This document shows positions 1 to 6,365 of a stretch of 37,294 bases of DNA, in pieces. The position numbers and the translations under genes are program-made. Source of the DNA: Mucilaginibacter sp. (GTDB lineage Bacteria > Bacteroidota > Bacteroidia > Sphingobacteriales > Sphingobacteriaceae); assembly GCA_028287975.1 (NCBI GenBank), contig JAQBOP010000092.1, positions 1 to 37,294 on the forward strand. Direction: 5' to 3'. The notes beneath the pieces were generated by a model. That model saw only the letters and a program-made list of their open reading frames with translations. It had not been told where the DNA came from and ran no database searches. The first letter of the stretch is position 1. The number at the start of each line of letters is the position of its first letter.

Positions 1-386
1 CCTTTGGCGATTGGTGATATGACAGAGATTTTACCTGTCTTCATATCGGCTTCGCTCTCGGCTACAAGTTGATAGGTCATTGTAGCGCCGTTGCTTACGT
101 TTTTTATTTTGACAATAGATAGCGCCAATACTTTTGATGCATCCAGCTTTGATTCGTCAAGCAGGCGGGCATTAGCCAAAGTTTCCTGCATTTGCGAAAT
201 TTTAGCCTCGTGCAGGCCCTGTGCTTCTTTAGCCGCGTCATACTCGGCATTTTCAGAAAGGTCGCCCTTATCGCGCGCCTCGGCTATTGCTTTTGATATA
301 TTAGACCTGCCTGTGGTCTTTAATTCCTGTAACTCTTGTTTTAATTTCTCTAAACCGTCTTTGGTAAAATATGCTACCTCTGCCAT
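1..386 (-). CDS. greA: Transcription elongation factor GreA (partial, C-terminus beyond left edge)
   Basis: GreA binds the secondary channel of RNA polymerase and stimulates cleavage of backtracked transcripts. I translated this from the minus strand because the ORF track omits it. It starts at an ATG (384-386) with MAEVAYFTKDGLEKLKQEL and runs open to the window edge, giving about 128 codons of an expected ~157. The N-terminal coiled coil carries the diagnostic EARDKGDLSENAEYDAAKE stretch, which includes the acidic tip of the Gre hairpin. The start of the C-terminal FKBP-like domain (VSNGATMTYQLV, then SPIAK) is visible at the edge. It reads away from the dehydrogenase downstream of a strong hairpin, so it is probably a separate transcript. 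The family call is secure. Confidence 0.95.
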   Translation of the reverse strand, partial: MAEVAYFTKDGLEKLKQELQELKTTGRSNISKAIAEARDKGDLSENAEYDAAKEAQGLHEAKISQMQETLANARLLDESKLDASKVLALSIVKIKNVSNGATMTYQLVAESEADMKTGKISVISPIAK

Positions 387-472
387 AACTCACTATTTAA
401 TTTCTTTTATTTATCTTAATTGGGCGCCAAAAAAAACCGCCCTCCCTTTTATAGAAGGACGTAATGACGTTA

Positions 473-520
473 AAAACAAACAAGACTATAAAGGCATGCC
501 CGTATAGTCTTGTTTTATCT
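473..520 (-). terminator. Intrinsic terminator, 13-bp stem, for the 630-1577 gene
   Basis: Perfect 13-bp inverted repeat AAACAAGACTATA (478-490) / TATAGTCTTGTTT (503-515), with the small palindrome GGCATGCC inside the loop. Read on the minus strand the stem is followed by GTTTTTAACG, a T-run suited to an intrinsic terminator ending the dehydrogenase transcript before greA. There are also T residues on the plus-strand side, so it may work both ways. Confidence 0.75.
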
Positions 521-555
521 AAAACGAAGATAAGTCATTTAAGTTTTAAAATCCA

Positions 556-582
556 AATTTTTGTTGCAAGGCAACAAAAATT
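556..582. terminator. Second hairpin, symmetric A/T-flanked
   Basis: Perfect 12-bp inverted repeat AATTTTTGTTGC (556-567) / GCAACAAAAATT (571-582) with an AAG loop. The T-tract is inside the stem, so as a terminator it would be weaker than the one at 478-515. It may be a backup terminator or part of the palindromic block that fills this gap. Confidence 0.45.
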
Positions 583-662
583 AGTGATTAGTTAATTAGA
601 GATCAGAGATTAGGTAAATATCTCAAAAACTAATCTCTAATCAACTGCTCACTAGTCACTAA
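581..662. repeat. Imperfect inverted repeat overlapping the end of the dehydrogenase gene
   Basis: TTAGTGATTAGTTAATTAGA... (581-613) is imperfectly repeated in inverted orientation at 630-662 (...CTAATCAACTGCTCACTAG...). The right arm contains the stop codon and last codons of the 630-1577 gene. The composition is low-complexity TTAGTGA/TGATTAG, similar in style to the inverted repeat at 17804-17899. Confidence 0.5.
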
Positions 663-1577
663 ACGAAGTTTATTCGCCATCACTTCACTAATTCTGCGGT
701 ATGAATCAAATGTCCAGCCGGCTACGTGGGGGGTTAAAATTACCTTTCCTGATCTTTTCAGGTCGCCAAACCATTCCTGTTCTGCCAGTGCCGGGAATTT
801 TTCTGTCTCCAACACATCCAGTCCGGCCCCTAAGATCTTGCCGTCTTTTATCGCATTCAGTACCGCCCTTACTTTGGCCACCTTACCGCGCGACGTATTG
901 ATAAAAAATATCGGCTTTTTAAAGTGGAACAACATCTCGTCGTTGATCATGCCGTTAGTTTCTTTTGTTAGCGGGACGTGCACGCTTAGCACATCGCTGT
1001 GTTTAACAATTTCTTCCATGCTCACCTCGCGGGCGTAACGGTCGGAGAAACCGGTTTTGTATTTATCATAGGCGATAACTTCAACCTCAAAGCCTGACAA
1101 TTTTTTGGCAAAGCTTTTGCCCATAAAGCCATAACCTATAATGCCTACTGTTTTGCCTTTCAGCTCAAAGCCACGGTTGGCTTCGCGCTTCCATTCGCCA
1201 TTGCGTATTTCGGCGTCAGCAGTATTAAAATGATTCATCAGGGCCAGCAATAAGCCAACGGCATGTTCGCCCACAGCGTCCATATTACCTTCGGACGCGT
1301 TGATCAGTACCAGGTTCTTTTCGGCAGCGTAGGCTTCATCTATATTGTCCATACCCGCACCGGCACGGCAAACAAAGCGCAGGTTTTTTGCGGTATCAAT
1401 AACCCGCTTATCTACATTAAATTTTGAGCGGATAACCAGCCCGGCATACTCGCCAATAATTTGTAAGGCGCCGTCAGGTTTTATGGTCGGCTGATAATCG
1501 CATACATAACCCATGGCTTCTGCTTGTTCAATAAAGATGGGGTGGATATCGTCTACGATGAGAATTTTGTTGTTCAT
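630..1577 (-). CDS. D-2-hydroxyacid dehydrogenase family protein (phosphoglycerate dehydrogenase-like)
   Basis: NAD-dependent oxidoreductase of the D-isomer-specific 2-hydroxyacid dehydrogenase family, 315 aa, cytosolic. The N-terminal catalytic lobe contains VCRAGAGMDNID. The Rossmann dinucleotide-binding motif is VGIIGYGFMGKSFAKKL (about residues 145-161). The family signature FINTSRGKVA supplies the substrate-binding Arg, LGAGLDVLETE carries the catalytic Glu, and ILTPHVAGWT carries the catalytic His. There is no C-terminal ACT domain, so it is the short form. Substrate cannot be read from sequence: 3-phosphoglycerate (SerA role) is possible, but glyoxylate/hydroxypyruvate or another 2-keto acid is equally possible. 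The ATG at 1577 lies 22 nt beyond the stop of the broken ParE toxin gene, so read-through from the toxin-antitoxin transcript is possible. Confidence 0.9.
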   Translation of the reverse strand: MNNKILIVDDIHPIFIEQAEAMGYVCDYQPTIKPDGALQIIGEYAGLVIRSKFNVDKRVIDTAKNLRFVCRAGAGMDNIDEAYAAEKNLVLINASEGNMDAVGEHAVGLLLALMNHFNTADAEIRNGEWKREANRGFELKGKTVGIIGYGFMGKSFAKKLSGFEVEVIAYDKYKTGFSDRYAREVSMEEIVKHSDVLSVHVPLTKETNGMINDEMLFHFKKPIFFINTSRGKVAKVRAVLNAIKDGKILGAGLDVLETEKFPALAEQEWFGDLKRSGKVILTPHVAGWTFDSYRRISEVMANKLRLVTSEQLIRD

Positions 1578-1599
1578 TTATTTAATAAAAGGCCAAATA

Positions 1600-1892
1600 T
1601 CAATATTTATTTTTCTTTGGATCCATTCGGTTATCCCAAAACGACAGTAAATAAACTTCGGATTCAAGCACCATGTAAAACAAGGAATTTTGCTTGCCTA
1701 AAACAGCTTTCCGTATTCGTTTATAATCAGATGCTTTAAAAATGTAGGGTTGATGAGAAATTATAGTAATAATGGAATTGGTTTTATTAACAAATCTTTC
1801 AATTTCTTATCAGTCCAATTTGCTCTAAGGTATAATAGTATATTTTCGTACGTGGTTTTGGCTTCCTTTGACCACCTAACTGTTAAGGCCAT
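1600..1892 (-). pseudogene. ParE/RelE-type toxin, disrupted by a one-base frameshift
   Basis: Found by translating the minus strand below the antitoxin; the ORF track misses it because it is broken. The first frame starts at ATG 1892, overlapping the antitoxin end by 17 nt, and reads MALTVRWSKEAKTTYENILL then YLRANWTDKK before going out of register. The second frame picks up with EIERFVNKTNSIITIISHQP, followed by ASDYKRIRKAVLGKQNSLFY and a C-terminal LLSFWDNRMDPKKNKY, stop at 1600. Both parts match the usual order of a ParE/RelE fold toxin (a WSxxA start, a paired-helix region with a conserved Trp, the RK.. strand, and a LLxxWDNRxxP end). Adding one G in the ATAAGAAATT stretch (about 1802-1808) restores a single 97-aa frame. 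Either a genuine inactivating deletion or a sequencing/assembly error. Confidence 0.75.
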
Positions 1893-2115
1893 ATTTGCTT
1901 TTAATGTCCTGCATTACCCAGTTATGCTCATAAACATTTCCCTCTTCTATATCTTTAAGGCCGGCCTCTATGCTGTCTTTAACATGTTTTGGCAAATCGT
2001 TATAAAAATCATTGCCCTGCCTTTTAAATACAGCTTTTATCTCATTGATCACTTCACGGCTTTCTGTTTCTAACAGCAGCTTTACCAGTTCTATTTTTTC
2101 TGATTGTAAGTCCAT
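1876..2115 (-). CDS. Antitoxin of a ParE/RelE-type toxin-antitoxin pair
   Basis: Short acidic protein of 79 aa, starting MDLQSEKIELVKLLL and containing a charged helical stretch (ETESREVINEIKAVFKRQ) and a C-terminal segment that would wrap the toxin (NDLPKHVKDSIEAGLKDIEE). The ORF track begins two codons earlier at a TTG; the ATG at 2115 is the more natural start. Its stop codon overlaps the start of the ParE-like toxin by 17 nt, the classic antitoxin-first, translationally coupled arrangement. I cannot name its DNA-binding family with confidence; it resembles the short RelB/addiction-module antitoxins common in Bacteroidota. Its toxin partner appears frameshifted, so it may now be a relic or an orphan antitoxin. 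Confidence 0.65.
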   Translation of the reverse strand: MDLQSEKIELVKLLLETESREVINEIKAVFKRQGNDFYNDLPKHVKDSIEAGLKDIEEGNVYEHNWVMQDIKSKYGLNS

Positions 2116-2137
2116 AATCAAATATACAAAACAATAA

Positions 2138-2920
2138 TTACCTCCCCGCAGTAATCAACTGCGTTATCCTCACAAAATCACCAACTGTTAACCGCTCTGC
2201 CCGCAGATCCAATAATGGCTCTTCGGTCATTTTTTCCTTGTTGATTAAAGATGACAGCGCGTTGCGCAAGGTCTTTCTGCGCTGGTTAAACCCGGCTTTC
2301 ACCACCTGCCAGAAAAGCTTTTCGTCGCAATCCAGTTGCGCTACTTCATTACGGGTAAGCCTGATTACTGCCGACAGCACTTTCGGCGGCGGGTTAAACA
2401 CGCCGGCTTTTACCGTAAATAAATATTCGACCTTATAATACGCCTGCAAAAACACACTCAATATACCATATTCCTTACTGCCGGCCTTAGAAGCACAACG
2501 CTCGGCGACCTCTTTCTGGAACATACCCACAACCTCAACCACCTGCTGCCGGTTGTCCAACACCTTAAAAAGTATTTGCGATGATATATTATAAGGGAAG
2601 TTGCCGATGATGCCCAGCGGACCAATAAACCTTGCGGCAAAATCCAGCTCCAAAAAATCAGCATTAATTAATTTACTGCCCAGCTTTGGGTATTTCTTTT
2701 GCAAAAACTCGTACGACTCGGTATCGATATCGATCAATGAAACTTCATAAGCAGCCGTCCGCTCCAACAAAACATCCGACAGGATGCCCATACCCGGGCC
2801 CACCTCGAGTACCTGTTGGTACCTGTTTTCGGGGCGCAGGCTATCAACTATCTTGGTAGCGATGTTTTTATCGGTAAGAAAGTGCTGGCCTAAATGTTTT
2901 TTTGCCCTTACTAATGTCAT
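2138..2920 (-). CDS. rsmA: 16S rRNA dimethyladenosine transferase RsmA (KsgA)
   Basis: S-adenosylmethionine-dependent enzyme that dimethylates two adjacent adenosines in the 3'-terminal helix 45 of 16S rRNA during 30S maturation. The 260-aa length is normal. Visible motifs are the N-terminal KKHLGQHFLTD, the SAM-binding VLEVGPGMGILSDVL, the acidic SLIDID of motif II, the catalytic motif IV NFPYNISS, and the C-terminal-domain FNQRRKTLRNAL. It is divergent from pdxA (142-bp gap), with the toxin-antitoxin pair downstream on the same strand 17 bp away. The start at 2920 agrees with the family (MTLVRAKKHLGQHFL). Confidence 0.97.
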   Translation of the reverse strand: MTLVRAKKHLGQHFLTDKNIATKIVDSLRPENRYQQVLEVGPGMGILSDVLLERTAAYEVSLIDIDTESYEFLQKKYPKLGSKLINADFLELDFAARFIGPLGIIGNFPYNISSQILFKVLDNRQQVVEVVGMFQKEVAERCASKAGSKEYGILSVFLQAYYKVEYLFTVKAGVFNPPPKVLSAVIRLTRNEVAQLDCDEKLFWQVVKAGFNQRRKTLRNALSSLINKEKMTEEPLLDLRAERLTVGDFVRITQLITAGR

Positions 2921-3062
2921 TATTAATCAAATATTTGAGCAAATTAAGTCATATTTGTGCTTTTATCGTGAATTATACGCTTAAAATCTTTTCTTTGCTT
3001 GTTGGCCTAACGGCTAAAGGCAAAAGATTACGATAAGCCATCAGTGAAATCAAAAGAATAAA

Positions 3063-4118
3063 ATGAGTAATAAACTAAAATTAGGCATCAGCATAGGCGA
3101 CGTGAACGGGATAGGGCTGGAGATCATTATTAAAACGCTTGCCGATAGCATGATATTTAACTATTGTACCCCCATTGTTTACGGGCATACCAAGGTAGCA
3201 TCGTTTTACCGCAGGGTAACCGAGGTGGACGAACTTAATTTTAATGTGATAGATCATCCATCAAAAGCGCAACCTAAACGCGCCAACATGATCAACTGCT
3301 GGGAAGAGGATGTAAAAATAGAACCCGGTGTAGCTAATAAGGAGGTGGGCAGATTTGCATTTGCCTCATTAGAACGCGCTACCGCCGACCTGGTAAATGG
3401 CGATATCGACGCCCTGGTTACCGCCCCCATCAATAAAGACACCATACAAAGCGAGAATTTCAACTTTCCGGGCCATACCGAATATTTGCAGGACCGCGAT
3501 GGCGCCCCCGAATCATTAATGTTTTTGGTAAGCGATACCTTACGTGTGGGTGTTGTTACCGGCCATATCCCGGTTTCAAAAGTATCTGAAAGCATCACTA
3601 CCGAAAAGATCCTGGCCAAAATAAAGCTGATGAATAACAGCCTGCGCGATGATTTCTGGATCCGCAAACCTAAAATTGCGGTGCTGGGGCTTAACCCGCA
3701 TGCCAGCGATAATGGCCTTATCGGTACGGAAGAGCAAACCACCATTATACCGGCTATTGAAGAAGCAAGAGCAAATGATATCCTGGCTTTTGGCCCGTAC
3801 GCTGCCGACGGCTTTTTTGCAAACGCTACCTACATGCAGTTTGACGCCGTACTGGCCATGTACCACGACCAGGGGCTGATCCCTTTTAAGCAGATCGCTT
3901 TTGAATCGGGTGTTAACTTTACCGCAGGATTAAAATTTGTACGGACATCGCCCGACCATGGCACAGCTTATGATATTGCAGGTAAGAATGTAGCATCAGA
4001 AGTTTCTTTCCGCGAAGCGATATTTACTGCGCTGCATATTGCAAAGCACCGTAAAGAAGGGCTGGAATTAAATGAGAATCCGTTGCAATTTACCAAACTA
4101 AGCAGGGACCGCGATTAA
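3063..4118 (+). CDS. pdxA: 4-hydroxythreonine-4-phosphate dehydrogenase PdxA
   Basis: NAD- and divalent-metal-dependent enzyme of the DXP-dependent pyridoxal phosphate pathway, oxidising 4-phosphooxy-threonine to the unstable ketone that decarboxylates before PdxJ acts. At 351 aa it has the expected length. The N-terminus is LGISIGDVNGIGLEIIIKT. The metal-ligand histidines lie in FPGHTEYLQD, GLNPHASDNG and MYHDQGLIPFK, and VTAPINKDT marks the substrate-binding loop. The C-terminal KFVRTSPDHGTAYDIAGK is typical. The gene is monocistronic by appearance: divergent from rsmA, with an intrinsic terminator directly downstream. PdxA-like paralogues acting on other phosphorylated substrates exist, but this sequence looks like the standard Bacteroidota form. 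Confidence 0.95.
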   Translation: MSNKLKLGISIGDVNGIGLEIIIKTLADSMIFNYCTPIVYGHTKVASFYRRVTEVDELNFNVIDHPSKAQPKRANMINCWEEDVKIEPGVANKEVGRFAFASLERATADLVNGDIDALVTAPINKDTIQSENFNFPGHTEYLQDRDGAPESLMFLVSDTLRVGVVTGHIPVSKVSESITTEKILAKIKLMNNSLRDDFWIRKPKIAVLGLNPHASDNGLIGTEEQTTIIPAIEEARANDILAFGPYAADGFFANATYMQFDAVLAMYHDQGLIPFKQIAFESGVNFTAGLKFVRTSPDHGTAYDIAGKNVASEVSFREAIFTALHIAKHRKEGLELNENPLQFTKLSRDRD

Positions 4119-4151
4119 TTACAAACAAAAGAATTACACACATGTTAATAT

Positions 4152-4178
4152 AAAAGCCTCTTATTGAGGCTTTTTTTG
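4152..4178 (+). terminator. Intrinsic terminator of pdxA
   Basis: AAAAGCCTC (4152-4160), loop TTATT, GAGGCTTTT (4166-4174), running into an uninterrupted T-tract. This is a textbook Rho-independent terminator 34 bp after the pdxA stop codon. Confidence 0.9.
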
Positions 4179-4191
4179 TTTTTCATATCGT

Positions 4192-4199
4192 TATATTTG
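4192..4199 (+). promoter_or_regulatory. Possible Bacteroidota -7 element (TATATTTG) for the CBS gene
   Basis: TATATTTG matches the TAnnTTTG -7 consensus known for the Bacteroidota primary sigma factor and lies 33 bp before the ATG at 4232. No convincing -33 TTTG at the usual spacing is visible, so the call rests on the -7 element and position only. Confidence 0.4.
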
Positions 4200-4231
4200 A
4201 AATAACCTGTTATTCACTAAACCCAAATGTT

Positions 4232-4660
4232 ATGCGTAAAGTTTCAGACATACTTGCCCGTAAGGGAGGTAACGTTATTGCCATTGATGCCGATACTTTA
4301 GTTTTGGATGCCTTAAGATTAATGGCCGATAAAAACATTGGATCTGTAGTTATTACTCAAGACGGTGAGTATGCAGGCATCCTTACCGAAAGAGACTATG
4401 CCCGTAAGGTAATTTTAGAGGGCCGGTCTTCAGACCATACCAAAGTGGGCGAAATTATGAGCACCTCGCTGCCTGTATTATTACCTGACAATACCATAGA
4501 CCATTGCATGCATATCATGACAGAAAGCAATATCCGTTACTTGCCTGTTTTTAGCTATAATAAACTGATAGGTATTATCTCTATGAGCGATGTGGTAACA
4601 GAAACCATCCTGTCGCACGAGGATACGATAGAACAATTGAAGAATTATATCCAGTCGTAA
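4232..4660 (+). CDS. Tandem CBS domain protein
   Basis: 142-aa cytosolic protein made almost entirely of two CBS domains, which pair to form a Bateman module that binds adenine nucleotides. Domain 1 covers about residues 8-65 (VIAIDADTLVLDALRLMADK, IGSVVITQDGEYAGILTERD). Domain 2 covers about residues 72-132 (VGEIMSTSLPVLLPDNTIDH, IRYLPVFSYNKLIGIISMSD). There is no attached catalytic or channel domain, so it is a stand-alone sensor or regulator with unknown target. It converges with the next gene, with only 11 bp between stop codons, and has its own likely promoter after the pdxA terminator. Confidence 0.9.
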   Translation: MRKVSDILARKGGNVIAIDADTLVLDALRLMADKNIGSVVITQDGEYAGILTERDYARKVILEGRSSDHTKVGEIMSTSLPVLLPDNTIDHCMHIMTESNIRYLPVFSYNKLIGIISMSDVVTETILSHEDTIEQLKNYIQS

Positions 4661-4671
4661 AAGCGACCGGA

Positions 4672-5628
4672 TTATTTTTTATGCGTACCGAAAGATAACC
4701 CTGCGGCAAGACCGATGTTCATGTACACGTAACTATCCTGGAAATAAATATTGTACTCGTCTTGCCCGCGATAGCCACCGCCTACGGTAAATGCTACGTT
4801 TTGCATAAATGGCAGCTGGTAATAATATTTAAGCCCAATATTCATGCGCTTTTTAACATTTCCGATGCTGTAACCACTGTACTTGTCCATAATGTATTGC
4901 AGATCAAGCTGAACGCGCATCCAATCGTTAAAAATCTTTTTGTCCGGATCTATCGGGTCGTCAGCTCCTTTTGCAAGGCTGTACAGCCAACTGCCTTTCG
5001 CGCGTACCCAGCCGTACCTGCCTTGTAAGGCATGGGCATAACCCAGCCCAACCAATGCCGCGTGCAGCTCTGTACCCGCCGAGATATAATTGTTGATGAT
5101 CAGGTTCTCCTTATCCGTACGCGTGCCGGTATGGTATAAAAACGTATAAAAGTTGGTGGTAAATTTACCGCTATCGACATTTATCGTCCCGTTTAGATTT
5201 TCGGTTGGGCCCTCGATACCGTTGGAATGGTGGTTATAACCGACCGAAAAGAATTTAGGGTTGTATTTGTCGTTATTAGCTCTGAAATATATGGCAAAAC
5301 TGGGCGTATAGCTTGGTGACTTTACCGGTGAGCCTAAAGCAGAGAAAAGGCGGATACTGATCTCGGGCGCCGCTACCACAAAAAACGGCAGCTTGGGCGA
5401 ATTGACCAGCACAAAATTACCGATCAGGTCGGACGTTAGCATGGTTTTATTTGGTCCGCCGTAATCGTTACCAAAAGTGGCGGCCTTTAGGTTTTGTGTA
5501 TAGATGTCGTTAAAGTCGCGATTGATGATGCGTTTGTGAACGGTAGTGGTATCTAAGATTTGAGCCTGTGCATTGTTTAACAATCCGCAGAAAATTAAAA
5601 GGCAAATGAGTTTGGCGCTATAGTGCAT
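4672..5628 (-). CDS. Outer-membrane beta-barrel protein, PldA (phospholipase A)-like
   Basis: 318 aa with a cleavable signal peptide (lipid-like core LICLLIFCGLL, then NNAQAQ; cleavage near residue 23). The body is rich in alternating strands expected of a barrel. Residues 129-141 read VGYNHHSNGIEGP. In outer-membrane phospholipase A (OmpLA/PldA) the matching segment carries the catalytic His and Ser (NHxSNG), and here H133 and S135 occupy those places. N159 in KFTTNFYTFLY sits in a segment resembling the OmpLA strand that carries the catalytic Asn, with a longer loop between. If correct it would hydrolyse phospholipid acyl esters in the outer membrane. I infer this from a short motif and its context; overall similarity could not be tested. 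Otherwise it is an unclassified barrel. Confidence 0.6.
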   Translation of the reverse strand: MHYSAKLICLLIFCGLLNNAQAQILDTTTVHKRIINRDFNDIYTQNLKAATFGNDYGGPNKTMLTSDLIGNFVLVNSPKLPFFVVAAPEISIRLFSALGSPVKSPSYTPSFAIYFRANNDKYNPKFFSVGYNHHSNGIEGPTENLNGTINVDSGKFTTNFYTFLYHTGTRTDKENLIINNYISAGTELHAALVGLGYAHALQGRYGWVRAKGSWLYSLAKGADDPIDPDKKIFNDWMRVQLDLQYIMDKYSGYSIGNVKKRMNIGLKYYYQLPFMQNVAFTVGGGYRGQDEYNIYFQDSYVYMNIGLAAGLSFGTHKK

Positions 5629-5759
5629 TGGGCGGTACGTGTTTTAGCACTTACGGGAATAGGGGTGCTGTGGTTTTAGCGATAATTGACCTTTTGTTGG
5701 TCCGGATAAGTCTACGCTGTATAATTAGAAACCTAAATATCATCGTTAATTATAATATA

Positions 5760-5859
5760 GCGCAAGTCTTAGCGGGCTGGACTGAGAAAAAGGCTTGACT
5801 TGTGATTTGGCAGGTCACAAGTCAGGCCAAGCCGTTGGCCATCACACTAAGACTTGCGC
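5760..5859. repeat. Nested inverted repeat (100 bp, possible structured RNA or palindromic element)
   Basis: Outer arms GCGCAAGTCTTAG (5760-5772) and CTAAGACTTGCGC (5847-5859) are a perfect 13-bp inverted repeat. Inside is a second hairpin, GGCTTGACTTGTGA (5792-5805) / TCACAAGTCAGGCC (5815-5828), 14 bp with one G-U pair. A third, competing hairpin GGCCAA-GCCG-TTGGCC (5825-5840) shares bases with it. There is no flanking T-tract, so it does not look like a simple terminator. Confidence 0.65.
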
Positions 5860-6125
5860 CAGATAGGGGATTTAGCAATTGGCCAAAAGTTTTTAGAAAA
5901 GGCAATCGGGATTGGAGTTATTTGCGAACTTGAAAAATAAATCCAACTTGAAATACTCCGCACTTTTTAAACCGACCTCTTTTTCGTATTTTTGTATTGC
6001 CTGTTACCACTCCGTCAGCACTTGAATCTTCAATTATTTACGAAATAGTTGAAAACAAAAAATCAATCAATTTAATAGCAAAATAAATCAATCAATTGAT
6101 AATCAGTTCTTTGAATAAAAAACTT

Positions 6126-6290
6126 ACTACCGGCATAAGCCCCAATACCCGATAAATGGCAATTTTTACTACCGGTAAAACCACTTATACCCGATAAACG
6201 CCATTTTTTACTACCGGTGTAATGGGTGACACCCGAAAAATGGCAGTTTTTACTACGGACATAAAGCAAATTACCCGTGTGGATTAGTGT
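6126..6290. repeat. Four tandem copies of a 42-bp repeat
   Basis: Units start at 6126, 6168, 6210 and 6252, exactly 42 bp apart. Each begins ACTACCGG (ACTACGGA in the last), then about 13 variable bases, then ACCCGATAAATGGCA followed by a T-run; the fourth copy decays after ACCCG. The period is a multiple of three, so the minus strand stays open and encodes a repeated SKNCHLSGI-type 14-aa unit, but no start context or family supports a protein. Confidence 0.85.
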
Positions 6291-6365
6291 CGCTTATGTC
6301 AAGATAACGTGCAAATACTGTTAGCACAACAATTTTTCCTATCTTGTACCACACAAAAAAACAGA

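Larger units (their letters stand above)
5629..6365. other. 737-bp non-coding stretch between the PldA-like gene and the DEAD-box helicase
   Basis: No convincing protein gene. It holds a nested inverted repeat (5760-5859) and a four-copy 42-bp tandem repeat (6126-6290), described separately. A TATTTTTG at 5987-5994 fits the Bacteroidota -7 consensus; transcription from it would give the helicase a leader of about 360 nt containing the tandem repeat. The 65-aa ORF on the minus strand (6072-6269) is simply the translation of the repeat. Confidence 0.6.

Noticed and set aside
91-507. 138-aa plus-strand ORF
   Set aside because: Antisense to greA, which has clear GreA motifs, and ends in the terminator hairpin region.
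1524-2073. Plus-strand ORFs 1524-1739 and 1750-2073
   Set aside because: Both are antisense to the toxin/antitoxin pair and the start of the dehydrogenase; the minus strand gives recognisable ParE sequence instead.
6072-6269. 65-aa minus-strand ORF with repeated SKNCHLSG-type units
   Set aside because: It is only the translation of the 42-bp tandem repeat; the period is a multiple of three so the frame stays open. No family, start context or partner gene supports it as a protein.
6126-6290. CRISPR-like appearance of the 42-bp repeat
   Set aside because: Period is 42 with both conserved and partly conserved bases in each unit, only four copies, no spacer of ~30 bp of unrelated sequence, and no cas genes in the window.
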